Source: Oscillospiraceae bacterium
GTDB taxonomy: Bacteria; Bacillota; Clostridia; Oscillospirales; Oscillospiraceae
Reading direction: 5' to 3'
Length of the DNA: 64,000 nucleotides
NCBI GenBank assembly: GCA_020025545.1
Contig: JAHHRX010000003.1
Coordinates: 1-64,000 of the forward strand
The position numbers and the translations under genes were made by a program. Positions 17,075-24,602 of this stretch are shown here, piece by piece. The notes beneath the pieces were generated by a model. The model searched no databases. It had not been told where the DNA came from and worked only from the letters and a program-made list of their open reading frames with translations. Every line of letters starts with the position of its first letter. Within the stretch, counting starts at the first letter, position 1.

Positions 17075-17746
17075 ATGAAACGGCTCATTTTGCTGATAAT
17101 ATGTCTTTCTTTGGCGGTAGTTCCCGTTTCGGCGGAAGAAGACACAAAATATGTGGTGCTGTCTTTTGATGACGGCCCCTCCGGACGATTTACCCAGCGG
17201 CTACTGGACGGCCTTGCCCGGCGGCAGGTAAAGGCGAATTTTCTGCTGTGCGGCTATCGGCTGGAGAATTACCCCGAGCTGGGCCAGCGGATTTTCCATG
17301 AAGGGCACGAAATCGGCTTCCACGGGTACAGCCACCACGATATGAGCGCCATGAGCACATCGCAGATTACCAAAGAACTGCAGATGACATGGCAGCTGCT
17401 GCCCAAGGGATGCAACCCGGTTTTTCTGCGTCCCCCGGGAGGAAAAACGTCCCCGGCGATCCAGAAAACGGCAAAGCAGCAAAATCTGGGGATTTTGGAA
17501 TGGTCGGTGGATCCCAAGGACTGGGCGTTAAAGGATGCTGCGTCGGTGATCCGCCGGGTGACAGAGCATGTGCAGGATGGAGATATCATTCTTCTGCATG
17601 ATATGTCCGACAGCTCAGTGGATGCGGCGCTTGCCATTGTGGATATTTTGCAGGCGCGGGGCTTTACCTTTGTCACAGCCAGTGAGCTTTTTAAAATCCG
17701 GGAAAAAACTGTGATTCCCGGCGAAAAATACTGCCGCATTCGGTAG
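17075..17746 (+). CDS. Secreted polysaccharide deacetylase (NodB domain, CE4)
   Basis: Predicted exported carbohydrate esterase that removes N-acetyl groups from peptidoglycan or a related polymer. A signal peptide covers residues 1-20 (cleavage near VSA-EE). NodB motifs in order: FDDGP (catalytic base and metal Asp), HGYSHHD with the two metal His, RPPGG (substrate-binding Arg), WSVDPKDW, and ILLHD with the catalytic His. The length of 223 aa is that of PdaA/PdaB-type enzymes, which act on spore cortex peptidoglycan. That role is plausible but not shown. AAGGAGA precedes the ATG. It is followed by a strong terminator shared with rny. Confidence 0.92.
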   Translation: MKRLILLIICLSLAVVPVSAEEDTKYVVLSFDDGPSGRFTQRLLDGLARRQVKANFLLCGYRLENYPELGQRIFHEGHEIGFHGYSHHDMSAMSTSQITKELQMTWQLLPKGCNPVFLRPPGGKTSPAIQKTAKQQNLGILEWSVDPKDWALKDAASVIRRVTEHVQDGDIILLHDMSDSSVDAALAIVDILQARGFTFVTASELFKIREKTVIPGEKYCRIR

Positions 17747-17790
17747 AAAAGCTGCCGATCTTAACTCGTATTTCCCAAAAAAGCGCAAAA

Positions 17791-17826
17791 AATTCCCTCG
17801 AATTTTCGTTCGAGGGAATTTTCTTA
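17791..17826. terminator. Bidirectional terminator between pda and rny
   Basis: A perfect 12-bp stem AATTCCCTCGAA/TTCGAGGGAATT with loop TTTTCG has an A-rich left and T-rich right flank. It can serve both converging genes. Confidence 0.9.
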
Positions 17827-19377
17827 TTTCGCGTATTCCACAGCCTTGGTCTCCCGGATCACATTTACCTTGATCTGGCCGGGGTATTCCAGCTCGGACT
17901 CGATCTTCTTGGCCACATCCCGTGCCAGCAGGATCATATTATCCTCGGACACCACCTCGGGCTTGACCATGATGCGAACCTCCCGACCGGCCTGAATGGC
18001 GTATGCCTTCTCAACGCCGGGATAGGAACCGGTGAGTTCCTCCAGCTTTTGCAGGCGGCGGACATAGTTTTCCACATTCTCACGGCGTGCGCCGGGACGG
18101 GCGGCAGAAACGGCATCGGCAGCCTGCACCAGAACGGCAATGACCGTCTTGGGCTCCACATCGCCGTGGTGTGCCTCGATGGCATTGACAACCACAGGAT
18201 TTTCCTTGTATCTGCGAGCCAGTTCTGCGCCCAGCTGCACATGGCTGCCCTCAACCTCATGGTCGATGGACTTTCCAAGATCATGCAGCAGGCCTGCACG
18301 CTTTGCCAGTGCCGGATCGACCCCCAGCTCGGATGCCATAAGACCTGCAATTTGGGCAACCTCCACGGAGTGGTTCAGCACATTCTGACCGTAGGATGTA
18401 CGGTATTTCTGGCGGCCCAGAATCTTGATGAGCTCCGGGTTCAGATTGTTGATGCCGGTTTCGTAGCAGGCACGCTCGCCTTCCTCACGGATGGTGCGGT
18501 CCACTTCCTTGCGGGCCTTTTCCACCATTTCCTCAATGCGGGTAGGATGGATACGGCCGTCGGCAATGAGCTTCTCCAGAGCCAGTCTTGCGATTTCCCG
18601 ACGGACGGGATCGAAGCTGGACACGGTGATTGCTTCGGGGGTATCGTCGATAATGAGATCCACGCCGGTGATCGTCTCCAGAGTGCGGATATTCCGACCC
18701 TCACGACCGATAATACGGCCCTTCATCTCATCGTTGGGCAGAGGCACCACGGAAACGGTGGTCTCGGCGGTATGATCGGCAGCGCAGCGCTGAATCGCGG
18801 TGGCGATGATCTCTCTTGCCTTCTCCTCAGCCTCGTCCTTCATCTGCTGCTCGATTTCCTTGATCTTCATCGCGGTATCGTGACGAACATCGTCCTCCAC
18901 GCTCTGAAGCAGGAAAGCCTTTGCCTCTTCCTGCGTAAATCCGGAAATGGTCTCCAAGGTCGCTGCCTGCTGGTTTTTGATTTCCTCAGCTTCTGCCTGT
19001 GTCTGGGCAACGGCAGTCATTCTCTTGGAAAGTTCCTCTTCCTTACGCTCGTAAACATCGGACTTCTTGTCCAATGTTTCTTCCTTCTGCTGCAGACGGC
19101 GCTCCTGCTTGCTAAGCTCCGCTCTGCGCTCCTTGACTTCCTTTTCGTACTCTGTGCGAGATCTATGGATTTCGTCCTTTGCCTCCAGAAGCATTTCCTT
19201 CTTCCGGTTTTCGCCGCTGCGAATGGCTTCGTTGATCAGGCGGGTAGCTTCCGTCTCGGCGGAGCCGATCTCCCGCTCGGCTACCTTCTTACGGTATGCC
19301 ACACCGACACCGAAACCGGCAGCAAGGCCAACCACGGCACAAACGACGATTAAAATAACCGCTAAATACAAATCCAT
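17824..19377 (-). CDS. rny: Ribonuclease Y
   Basis: Membrane-bound endoribonuclease that starts bulk mRNA decay in Firmicutes. An N-terminal anchor helix spans residues about 3-23. A long charged coiled coil runs from about 28 to 200. The KH RNA-binding domain is at about 207-270 (IGREGRNIRTLETITGVDLIIDDTP). The HD domain holds HDLGKSIDHEVEGSH with the catalytic HD pair. The C-terminal tail ends YPGQIKVNVIRETKAVEYAK, which is nearly invariant in the family. It has 517 aa from the ATG whose ribosome site AAGGAGGT lies 13 nt upstream. The spacing is a little long, and no closer start fits. It is transcribed with a leader of about 220 nt. Confidence 0.95.
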   Translation of the reverse strand: MDLYLAVILIVVCAVVGLAAGFGVGVAYRKKVAEREIGSAETEATRLINEAIRSGENRKKEMLLEAKDEIHRSRTEYEKEVKERRAELSKQERRLQQKEETLDKKSDVYERKEEELSKRMTAVAQTQAEAEEIKNQQAATLETISGFTQEEAKAFLLQSVEDDVRHDTAMKIKEIEQQMKDEAEEKAREIIATAIQRCAADHTAETTVSVVPLPNDEMKGRIIGREGRNIRTLETITGVDLIIDDTPEAITVSSFDPVRREIARLALEKLIADGRIHPTRIEEMVEKARKEVDRTIREEGERACYETGINNLNPELIKILGRQKYRTSYGQNVLNHSVEVAQIAGLMASELGVDPALAKRAGLLHDLGKSIDHEVEGSHVQLGAELARRYKENPVVVNAIEAHHGDVEPKTVIAVLVQAADAVSAARPGARRENVENYVRRLQKLEELTGSYPGVEKAYAIQAGREVRIMVKPEVVSEDNMILLARDVAKKIESELEYPGQIKVNVIRETKAVEYAK

Positions 19378-19601
19378 AATACCTGAGCGCACCTCCTTCA
19401 CTAAAAATAAGCATAAGCGAAAGGGGGGTACGCAATGGACCCCGGTGGATATTTGTAAATTAAAAAATCTGCCCGGCAGGGCAAAAAAATTCAAAACAAA
19501 ACGCCACACAAGGCGCAAAACGCTTGTCCCCCGGCTTACGCCGGATCTACATGAAACGCTGCCCTGTAATGCCGGCGGGCAGCGCACACTATACCAAACT
19601 T

Positions 19602-19630
19602 ATTTTACCTAGGAACACGGGGAATGTCAA
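19602..19630 (-). promoter_or_regulatory. Promoter for rny
   Basis: On the minus strand a consensus TTGACA, 17-bp spacer and TAAAAT. The start codon is about 220 nt downstream. The leader holds a CGCTGCCC/GGGCAGCG hairpin around 19550-19585. Confidence 0.75.
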
Positions 19631-19716
19631 GCACAATCACATATTTTTGCAGTCCATCCTGCCGCATATACGCACACTTTCCACAATTTTTTCTTTCTGT
19701 GCCCCTGCACTGCAAG

Positions 19717-19745
19717 TTGACATCCCGAAAAAGCCATGATAGAAT
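19717..19745 (+). promoter_or_regulatory. Promoter for tRNA-Leu
   Basis: Consensus TTGACA, a 17-bp spacer and TAGAAT, about 70 nt before the tRNA. Confidence 0.75.
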
Positions 19746-19818
19746 GTGCTCATGCGAATCAGGCTGTGTGCCCCGCCTCGGGCTCCCTCCCCGTGTAAAA
19801 ACAGAGGGAATTTTATAT

Positions 19819-19901
19819 GCGGGTATGGTGGAATTGGCAGACACGTTGGATTTAGGTTCCAATGGGCGACCGTGCAGGTTCAAATCCTGTTACCCGCACC
19901 A
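19819..19901 (+). tRNA. tRNA-Leu (TAG)
   Basis: Complete type II tRNA. The acceptor GCGGGTA pairs with TACCCGC, followed by A and encoded CCA. The D-arm begins TGGTGGAATTGGCAGACA. The anticodon TAG (reads CUA/CUG) sits in loop TTTAGGT. A variable arm and T-arm GCAGGTTCAAATCCTGT follow. The single copy has its own promoter and terminator. Confidence 0.96.
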
Positions 19902-19904
19902 TGG

Positions 19905-19950
19905 CGAGTGTTCATAACGGATTTCAGGTTATGAACACTCGATTTTTATA
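19905..19950 (+). terminator. Intrinsic terminator after tRNA-Leu
   Basis: A perfect 14-bp stem CGAGTGTTCATAAC/GTTATGAACACTCG with a 9-nt loop is followed by ATTTTTATATTTTT. Confidence 0.92.
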
Positions 19951-20089
19951 TTTTTGGGGAGGGAGCAGGCCAAAAGTCTGCTCCTTTTTATGCGGACTGG
20001 GTTAAATATTTTACTGTTACACCTTTTCGAGTGTCTGCCCTGTAGTTACCGCGGCATTGGGGCAAGTCCAGAATAACCACAAATTTATA

Positions 20090-20430
20090 CTAGATTACCA
20101 CCTGCTGTGTCCGATTTTTGCCAGTCCCTTTCTCTTCGTATTCATGGGAGGGCTGCATGAACCATTCATCGGTAACTTTTTCGGTAGCGTTATCTTCATA
20201 AAACTTTTCATACAGCCTTGCTGCCTGTTCGTTCCGGGTCACAGCCTTCTGAAGTTCCGCCTCTGCCACCTTGATTTCCCTGTAAATATCCCGGTTCGTT
20301 TTTTCTTGCAGGAGTTCTGCAAATTCTTCTTTATCGCATTTAAGAAACGATGCCAAGCGCTTAAGCTCCAGCATGACAATCTGCTTCACTGCATCTGCCC
20401 AAATATAGTGCCGGGTTTTACTGCTGCCTC
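20090..20430 (-). pseudogene. C-terminal fragment of a large serine recombinase
   Basis: An open stretch of about 113 codons encodes only the tail of a transposon-type serine recombinase. It begins at the zinc-ribbon/beta region (NTRGSSKTRHYIWADAV) and continues through the family's coiled coil (LKRLASFLKCDKEEFAELL, EIKVAEAELQKAVTRNEQA) and the KVTDEWFM segment. The resolvase catalytic domain and most of the recombinase domain are absent. An in-frame stop lies just upstream of the first recognisable residue, so the gene is broken there. It is a scar of a Tn4451/Tn5397-like element. Confidence 0.75.
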
Positions 20431-20439
20431 TTGTATTTT

Positions 20440-20634
20440 TTATAATTTGAGCAGCAAAAGAAATTTCTTTTCGTAGGCCTCTCCAGTTTTACGGATATGT
20501 TTTTGAACGCCGCTGTGGTTTTTGTGTCCCTGCTTCTCCGCAATTTCTTTCAAAGTGTGTCCTTCATTCCGTAGCTTAAGAATTTCCATATCCCACGCCA
20601 TTCCCGGATGGGCATCCCGATAATCCTTGTGCAT
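20440..20634 (-). pseudogene. Helix-turn-helix fragment, probably from a mobile-element protein
   Basis: A 64-codon stretch contains a recognisable helix-turn-helix (AWDMEILKLRNEGHTLKEIA, then KNHSGVQKHIRK) similar to the DNA-binding part of small transposase or recombinase accessory proteins. It sits immediately upstream of the recombinase tail on the same strand but in no continuous frame with it. It has no clear ribosome site. It is judged a fragment, with the exact parent family unknown. Confidence 0.45.
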
Positions 20635-20688
20635 ACTTTCCAGAGATACCTGAGGTTGGCGAGTCCTTATGTGATACCATTAAAAGTT

Positions 20689-20910
20689 CTGAAACCATGT
20701 ATCAACGGAATTGTTCTGTCTACCGAAATCTTTATGGTCGTTTTCAACCGCGTCACTCTGGGACGCAGTCTGAAATTTAATCTTCCGCATTTTCCGATTA
20801 CTGTCATTCTGATTTCCGCGGCAGCCCTCTGCAGGGCAATTTTCAAAAAGAAGCTGTCAACAATTCTTCTGATTCTGATTGCGGGTATTCTGGGGATTAT
20901 CCTGTTATAA
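20689..20910 (+). pseudogene. C-terminal fragment of a chromate transporter (ChrA family)
   Basis: The last about 73 codons of an open stretch resemble the end of a Chromate_transp domain: LKPCINGIVLSTEIF corresponds to the conserved LRPAxxGLIAxA helix, and the closing FKKKLSTILLILIAGILGIILL matches the final helix ending. The upstream part of the domain and any start signal are missing. The sequence before it belongs to the HTH fragment on the other strand, so insertion or deletion has cut the gene. Confidence 0.55.
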
Positions 20911-21031
20911 AGTATTAAGGCTGTCAGAAAAGCTGAGCAGGCATCGGCTGACAGCCGGCCGGTGTTCTTATTAAATCCGGGCAAAGAAAATGTCATGATC
21001 TATTTACCAGTTTTTTCTGTTTACTGTACCT

Positions 21032-21119
21032 CAAAATCTAATAAAGTTTTGCACGGGGCGGAATTATATCCGGCCCGGGCTGTTTTTATAATCAGGCCTG
21101 TTTTCTGGCTTCTTTCTTG
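21032..21119. repeat. Direct repeat copy 1 at the left border of the accessory island
   Basis: This 88-bp segment aligns without gaps to 35218-35305 at about 83% identity by eye. Twenty contiguous identical bases cover TGTTTTTATA and ATCAGGCCTG. It contains an imperfect GC-rich hairpin (about 21050-21080) followed by GTTTTTAT, so it may also work as a plus-strand terminator. On the minus strand both copies end the same short frame, KKEAxKQA-stop. Weaker similarity continues to about 21200. Confidence 0.75.
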
Positions 21120-21245
21120 TTCCTGATTTTTCACGCCGCATACCGGCGCTGCGAAAGCCGGTTCTTCCGCTCTACCTTTTGACCATTTCTTTGTTGCTTG
21201 AACGTTCTCTGAATGCTGAGCAGGATATGATATTGACTGCAGACA

Positions 21246-21284
21246 ACAAAACGGCCGGCTTTGCAACAAGCCGCCCGTTTTGTT
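21246..21284 (-). terminator. Probable terminator of the btpA-end of the island operon
   Basis: On the minus strand ACAAAACGGGCGGCTT pairs with AAGCCGGCCGTTTTGT (one mismatch) around a short loop. It lies about 40 nt after the BtpA stop. The T tract is weak (GTTTTGTTGTC). Confidence 0.6.
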
Positions 21285-21322
21285 TCGAATCCTATCGCAT
21301 CAAAATTCTTTATAGGGAGAAA

Positions 21323-22129
21323 TTATCGAATCAAATGAATAAATCTTTGAACCAGTTCACGGTCCACCGGTGCAGAAAGGACATGGTCCGTTTTAAAGCC
21401 GCTGCCAATAATAGCACCATCAATCAACGGCCAAAGCTGTGCAGCATTCTTTTCATTGAGTCCGCTGCCGATCAGGAGAGGGATCTGCAGTCTGCTGCGA
21501 GCCTCTCCAACCAGAGAGGCATCCGGAGCAATACCTGTCGCAGTTCCGGTCAAAATCGCCGCCTCTGCACCGCTTGTCTGAATATCATGGGCTTTCTCAG
21601 CCAGGGTACGGTCTGCTGTAATGGCATGGCTGCCATGTTTGACCTGGAAATCCCCGAAAATCATAATGTTTTCAGCATTAATTGCCTTACGGTACCGCAT
21701 CAGGGAAGGCGCTGCCGGACCCACATAACCACTGTTGGAAATATAAGCATTCATCAGGTTAAAGCAGCGGATAAAATCAGCTCCTGCTGCCTTTGCGATG
21801 GCCAATGCCTGCTCAGCGCCGTTCAGATGAACATTAATCCCCATGGGAATCTCAGGAAAATGGGCCTTAATATGGCTGGCAGCCACGGTCAGAACCGCAA
21901 CGGTTTCAGGCCGAATATTGCTGCCGACAAAATATGGGGTGTCAAACTGATTTTCAATCTGAATTGCATCCACTCCGCCCTCTGCCAGTGCTTCCGCATC
22001 TGCCAGCGCTGCATCATAGATCTGCTTCAGATCGCCGGCATATCCGGGTGCGCCGGGCAGAGCCTTCATATGCACCATGCCGATCACGGGTTTCCGCCCA
22101 TGCCACAGTTCAGAAAACATACCGCTCAC
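21323..22129 (-). CDS. BtpA/SgcQ family TIM-barrel protein
   Basis: A 268-aa protein of the BtpA/SgcQ family, whose plant-type relative was linked to photosystem I assembly. In heterotrophs it occurs in sugar operons with no settled activity. VIGMVHMKALPGAPGY is the family's start. GVDAIQIENQFDTPYF, MGINVHLNGAEQAL and FIRCFNLMNAYISN follow the barrel strands. The C-terminal SGAEAAILTGTATG and PLLIGSGLNEKNA resemble phosphate-binding loops of phosphosugar-binding barrels. A phosphosugar aldolase or epimerase-like role is therefore inferred. Its start overlaps the YjbQ gene stop by 4 nt, so the two are translationally coupled at the end of the island operon. Confidence 0.85.
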   Translation of the reverse strand: MSGMFSELWHGRKPVIGMVHMKALPGAPGYAGDLKQIYDAALADAEALAEGGVDAIQIENQFDTPYFVGSNIRPETVAVLTVAASHIKAHFPEIPMGINVHLNGAEQALAIAKAAGADFIRCFNLMNAYISNSGYVGPAAPSLMRYRKAINAENIMIFGDFQVKHGSHAITADRTLAEKAHDIQTSGAEAAILTGTATGIAPDASLVGEARSRLQIPLLIGSGLNEKNAAQLWPLIDGAIIGSGFKTDHVLSAPVDRELVQRFIHLIR

Positions 22130-22527
22130 TCTCCTACTATCTGAACGTAAACCTTACGGTTGCGGGGACCGTCAAACTCAAAGAAGTAAATCTCCTGAGA
22201 ACTGCCGAGCATCAGCTTTCCGTTGGAAATGGGAAAAGTCTGCTGAGCATTGGTCAGAATAGACTTCAGGTGACCGGCTGCATCTGTTGCAGGATCGCAG
22301 ATATGCTCAAAAGGAGTGTCGATAGGCACTAGCTTCCGGACAAATCTGTCAACATCCATCAGAGCATTGGGATCAATGCCACAGGCAATCAGAACGCCTG
22401 CTGTGGAATGGGGGGTATATACAAGGCAAATGCCTTCCTTAACACCGCTGGATTCTGTAATCTCCCGAACCTGGTCAGTAATATTGTACAGCTTGTGACC
22501 TTCGGTTCTAATCTGAATTTCCTTCAT
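22126..22527 (-). CDS. YjbQ/UPF0047 family protein
   Basis: A 133-aa protein of the YjbQ family. The small trimeric enzyme is known mainly from structures, and the E. coli member can weakly replace thiamin phosphate synthase. Family features: an opening beta strand (IQIRTEGHKLYNITDQV), the central VYTPHSTAGVLIACGIDPN with the conserved His/Ser/Thr pocket, HICDPATDAAGHLKS and a closing SSQEIYFFEFDGPRNRKVYVQIVG. It sits 4 nt after the SIS gene and overlaps btpA. This context points to a sugar-phosphate or phosphorylated heterocycle substrate. The reaction cannot be named. Confidence 0.88.
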   Translation of the reverse strand: MKEIQIRTEGHKLYNITDQVREITESSGVKEGICLVYTPHSTAGVLIACGIDPNALMDVDRFVRKLVPIDTPFEHICDPATDAAGHLKSILTNAQQTFPISNGKLMLGSSQEIYFFEFDGPRNRKVYVQIVGE

Positions 22528-22531
22528 TGTC

Positions 22532-23647
22532 TTACACCTGCCATCCTGCTACAGGACCGGTATAAAGCAGATCAATAACATGCTTCAGGTCCACATCGTG
22601 GGGAGCATCTGGGTCCTTGAAGGACAGACGGGACAGCTCGCAGGCAAACAGATGCAGCACAACCATACTGGGCAGAACTGCGGAACACTCGCCCAGTTCG
22701 CCTATAAAGGGAGCTACATGTACAACGGTCTCGCACTCCTCGCAGGCCACATCGCCGATGACCAGTACCCGTGCACACTGATTATGGGCATACTCGACGA
22801 CCTGCTGCTCGCGGTGATCGCTGATGTTGTTGCCGATTACGATAACAGCATCCGGGCTCTTAATGGCAAAGCCGTTCATATGCAGGTACTCTTCTGCGTT
22901 TGTGGTCATGCTTCTGCACTGGCTTGTCTCGATGACCTTGGCAGCGCCGATCATGCTGGCACTTCTAGCAGGGCCGCTGCCAGCAAAGGCATAGATGCGG
23001 GCCTCCAGGAACTTCTGGGCATTGGCTTTGATCTTTGGATACTCTTCGTCATATATTCTGCGGATAATGGCAGGGACCTTGGTTTCCAGCTCATCCAGCA
23101 GAGCATCACATGTCTCAGCCGTCTCAGGCTGCATAACCTTGCCCATCTGTGCTGCCAGCGCATACATGAGGGTCAATCCGCTGGTGCTGGTCTTGGTGGG
23201 AAAAGACTTGGATACGCCGGTAGCAGTGGTCACCAGAGGAATGCTGCAGCCAACACCCAGAGGGCTGTCGGCATGGTTTGTAACACCGACTGCGATACCG
23301 TGGCAGGAATTTACATATTCCAGAGATTTAAGCACATACAGGGATTTTCCGGAAGAGCTGAAGATAACGACCATAGACTCTTCATCGACCTTGGGCCTCA
23401 TCAGATAGAAATCATACGCCTCAAAGCCTGCTGCATCGATGCCTGCATACTTGCGAAACGCATAGGCAGCCGCATAAGCGATAAAATAGCAATCACCGGA
23501 ACCCACGATATATACGCGCTTAACGCCGGATGCCTTTTTGGCAACAGCAGCCAACTGATCCTTAAGCTCCTTCATCAGGTTCTCAATGGCATTGGCCTGC
23601 TCCAGCATTTCATTTGGAAAATAATAATCATCCCAATTGATTTTCAT
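22532..23647 (-). CDS. Double-SIS-domain sugar isomerase/deglycase family protein
   Basis: A protein of 371 aa with two SIS phosphosugar-binding domains (about residues 35-165 and 215-345). It is similar in layout to the isomerase half of GlmS and to FrlB-type deglycases. SIS motifs: VYIVGSGDCYF, VVIFSSSGKSLY (phosphate-binding Ser run), TNHADSPLG, then FAGSGPARS and NAEEYLHMNGFAI (the EExxH-like catalytic region). The end DPDAPHDVDLKHVI is close to the usual DPDxPRNL tail. The Gln-amidotransferase domain of GlmS is absent. Its ATG overlaps the PfkB kinase TGA, as kinase and deglycase genes do in Amadori-product operons. Substrate inferred only by context. Confidence 0.85.
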   Translation of the reverse strand: MKINWDDYYFPNEMLEQANAIENLMKELKDQLAAVAKKASGVKRVYIVGSGDCYFIAYAAAYAFRKYAGIDAAGFEAYDFYLMRPKVDEESMVVIFSSSGKSLYVLKSLEYVNSCHGIAVGVTNHADSPLGVGCSIPLVTTATGVSKSFPTKTSTSGLTLMYALAAQMGKVMQPETAETCDALLDELETKVPAIIRRIYDEEYPKIKANAQKFLEARIYAFAGSGPARSASMIGAAKVIETSQCRSMTTNAEEYLHMNGFAIKSPDAVIVIGNNISDHREQQVVEYAHNQCARVLVIGDVACEECETVVHVAPFIGELGECSAVLPSMVVLHLFACELSRLSFKDPDAPHDVDLKHVIDLLYTGPVAGWQV

Positions 23648-24576
23648 GCTTGTTTCTCCTTTTTGAAATAATCTTCGATTTCATCCCTGGAGGGCATTGC
23701 GCGGGCGCCGGACCGGGTAACGGAAATTCCTGCTGCCACAGTAGCATATTCCATGGACTTCTCCACGCTCATTCCGGACATTTCCGCATAGACATAGGCT
23801 GCAGCGTAGGTGTCGCCCGCGCCGGTAGCGTCTACTGCAACATGCTCAGTAGGAGGCTGGCTATAGACGACTTTCATCTGCTCATCCAGCAGACAGGAAC
23901 CCTTTTTTCCACTCTTAACAATAAAGGTCTGACCGGCCCTGGGACGCAGATCCAGCGCATCCATTTCGCTCTTGCCGGTAAGGACTACATCACTCAGCCC
24001 ACAAAGCTTCTGCAGGGAAGTCCTGACAGCGGGAGGTACAGCATCCGGAGGATAACGCAGGTTGGGATCAAAGTAGATTTTTGCCTTTTTCCTCCATGCC
24101 GGCAGGGCTGCAAGAATACTTTCCTCCGCAGGATGGATACCCATCATGACACCGGATACAAAAATTGCTTCCGGCTTGACCTTATCCAGATAATCCAGGT
24201 CGGCAGGCTTTAGCTGCTCATACGCGGAGCCGTTGGCCAGAACCCAGATGGTTCGCTCGCCGTCTGGCGTGACAGCGATGATCACCTGAGCGCTTGCATA
24301 GTCGGAATCAAGAAGAATGCCCTGATTATCCACATGATACTTAAGCATATCGTCCTTCAGAAAATGGCCGATTTCATCGTCACCCAAGCGGCAGATGACG
24401 GAGGTATCGGTGCCAAGGACGCCCAGACCGGCTGCTATGTTGCCGCCGGTGCCGCCGCTGTTACAAACCAGCGGTGTACCGTAGGTACCGTCGCCGCTGT
24501 TGGGATAAGCCACCAGCTGTGTCAGCATATCTGCAAAAATATCGCCGATTACAACAACTTTATGGGAAGCACACAT
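23644..24576 (-). CDS. PfkB family carbohydrate kinase
   Basis: A ribokinase-superfamily sugar or nucleoside kinase of 310 aa. The substrate-side motif is CNSGGTGGNIAAGLGVLG near residue 40. The catalytic/anion-hole motif is VDATGAGDTYAAAYVY, with the base Asp. The N-terminal VVIGDIFADML is typical. The start is the ATG that lies 8 nt after AAGGAG. Another ATG two codons earlier is too close to that site. The stop overlaps the SIS start (ATGA), so the kinase and SIS protein are made together. This matches the FrlD/FrlB arrangement used to phosphorylate and cleave glycated amines. A ribose or pentose kinase is the main alternative. Confidence 0.87.
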   Translation of the reverse strand: MCASHKVVVIGDIFADMLTQLVAYPNSGDGTYGTPLVCNSGGTGGNIAAGLGVLGTDTSVICRLGDDEIGHFLKDDMLKYHVDNQGILLDSDYASAQVIIAVTPDGERTIWVLANGSAYEQLKPADLDYLDKVKPEAIFVSGVMMGIHPAEESILAALPAWRKKAKIYFDPNLRYPPDAVPPAVRTSLQKLCGLSDVVLTGKSEMDALDLRPRAGQTFIVKSGKKGSCLLDEQMKVVYSQPPTEHVAVDATGAGDTYAAAYVYAEMSGMSVEKSMEYATVAAGISVTRSGARAMPSRDEIEDYFKKEKQA

Positions 24577-24602
24577 TATCATGACTCCTTCCGGATTTGA
24601 TT

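Noticed and set aside
20667..20996. A minus-strand 109-codon frame in the fragment region
   Set aside because: It is antisense to the chromate-transporter-like tail, basic and low in complexity, with no ribosome site.
21323..22129. BtpA as a photosystem I assembly factor
   Set aside because: The context is a sugar catabolism operon in a non-photosynthetic type of genome. The family name is historical.
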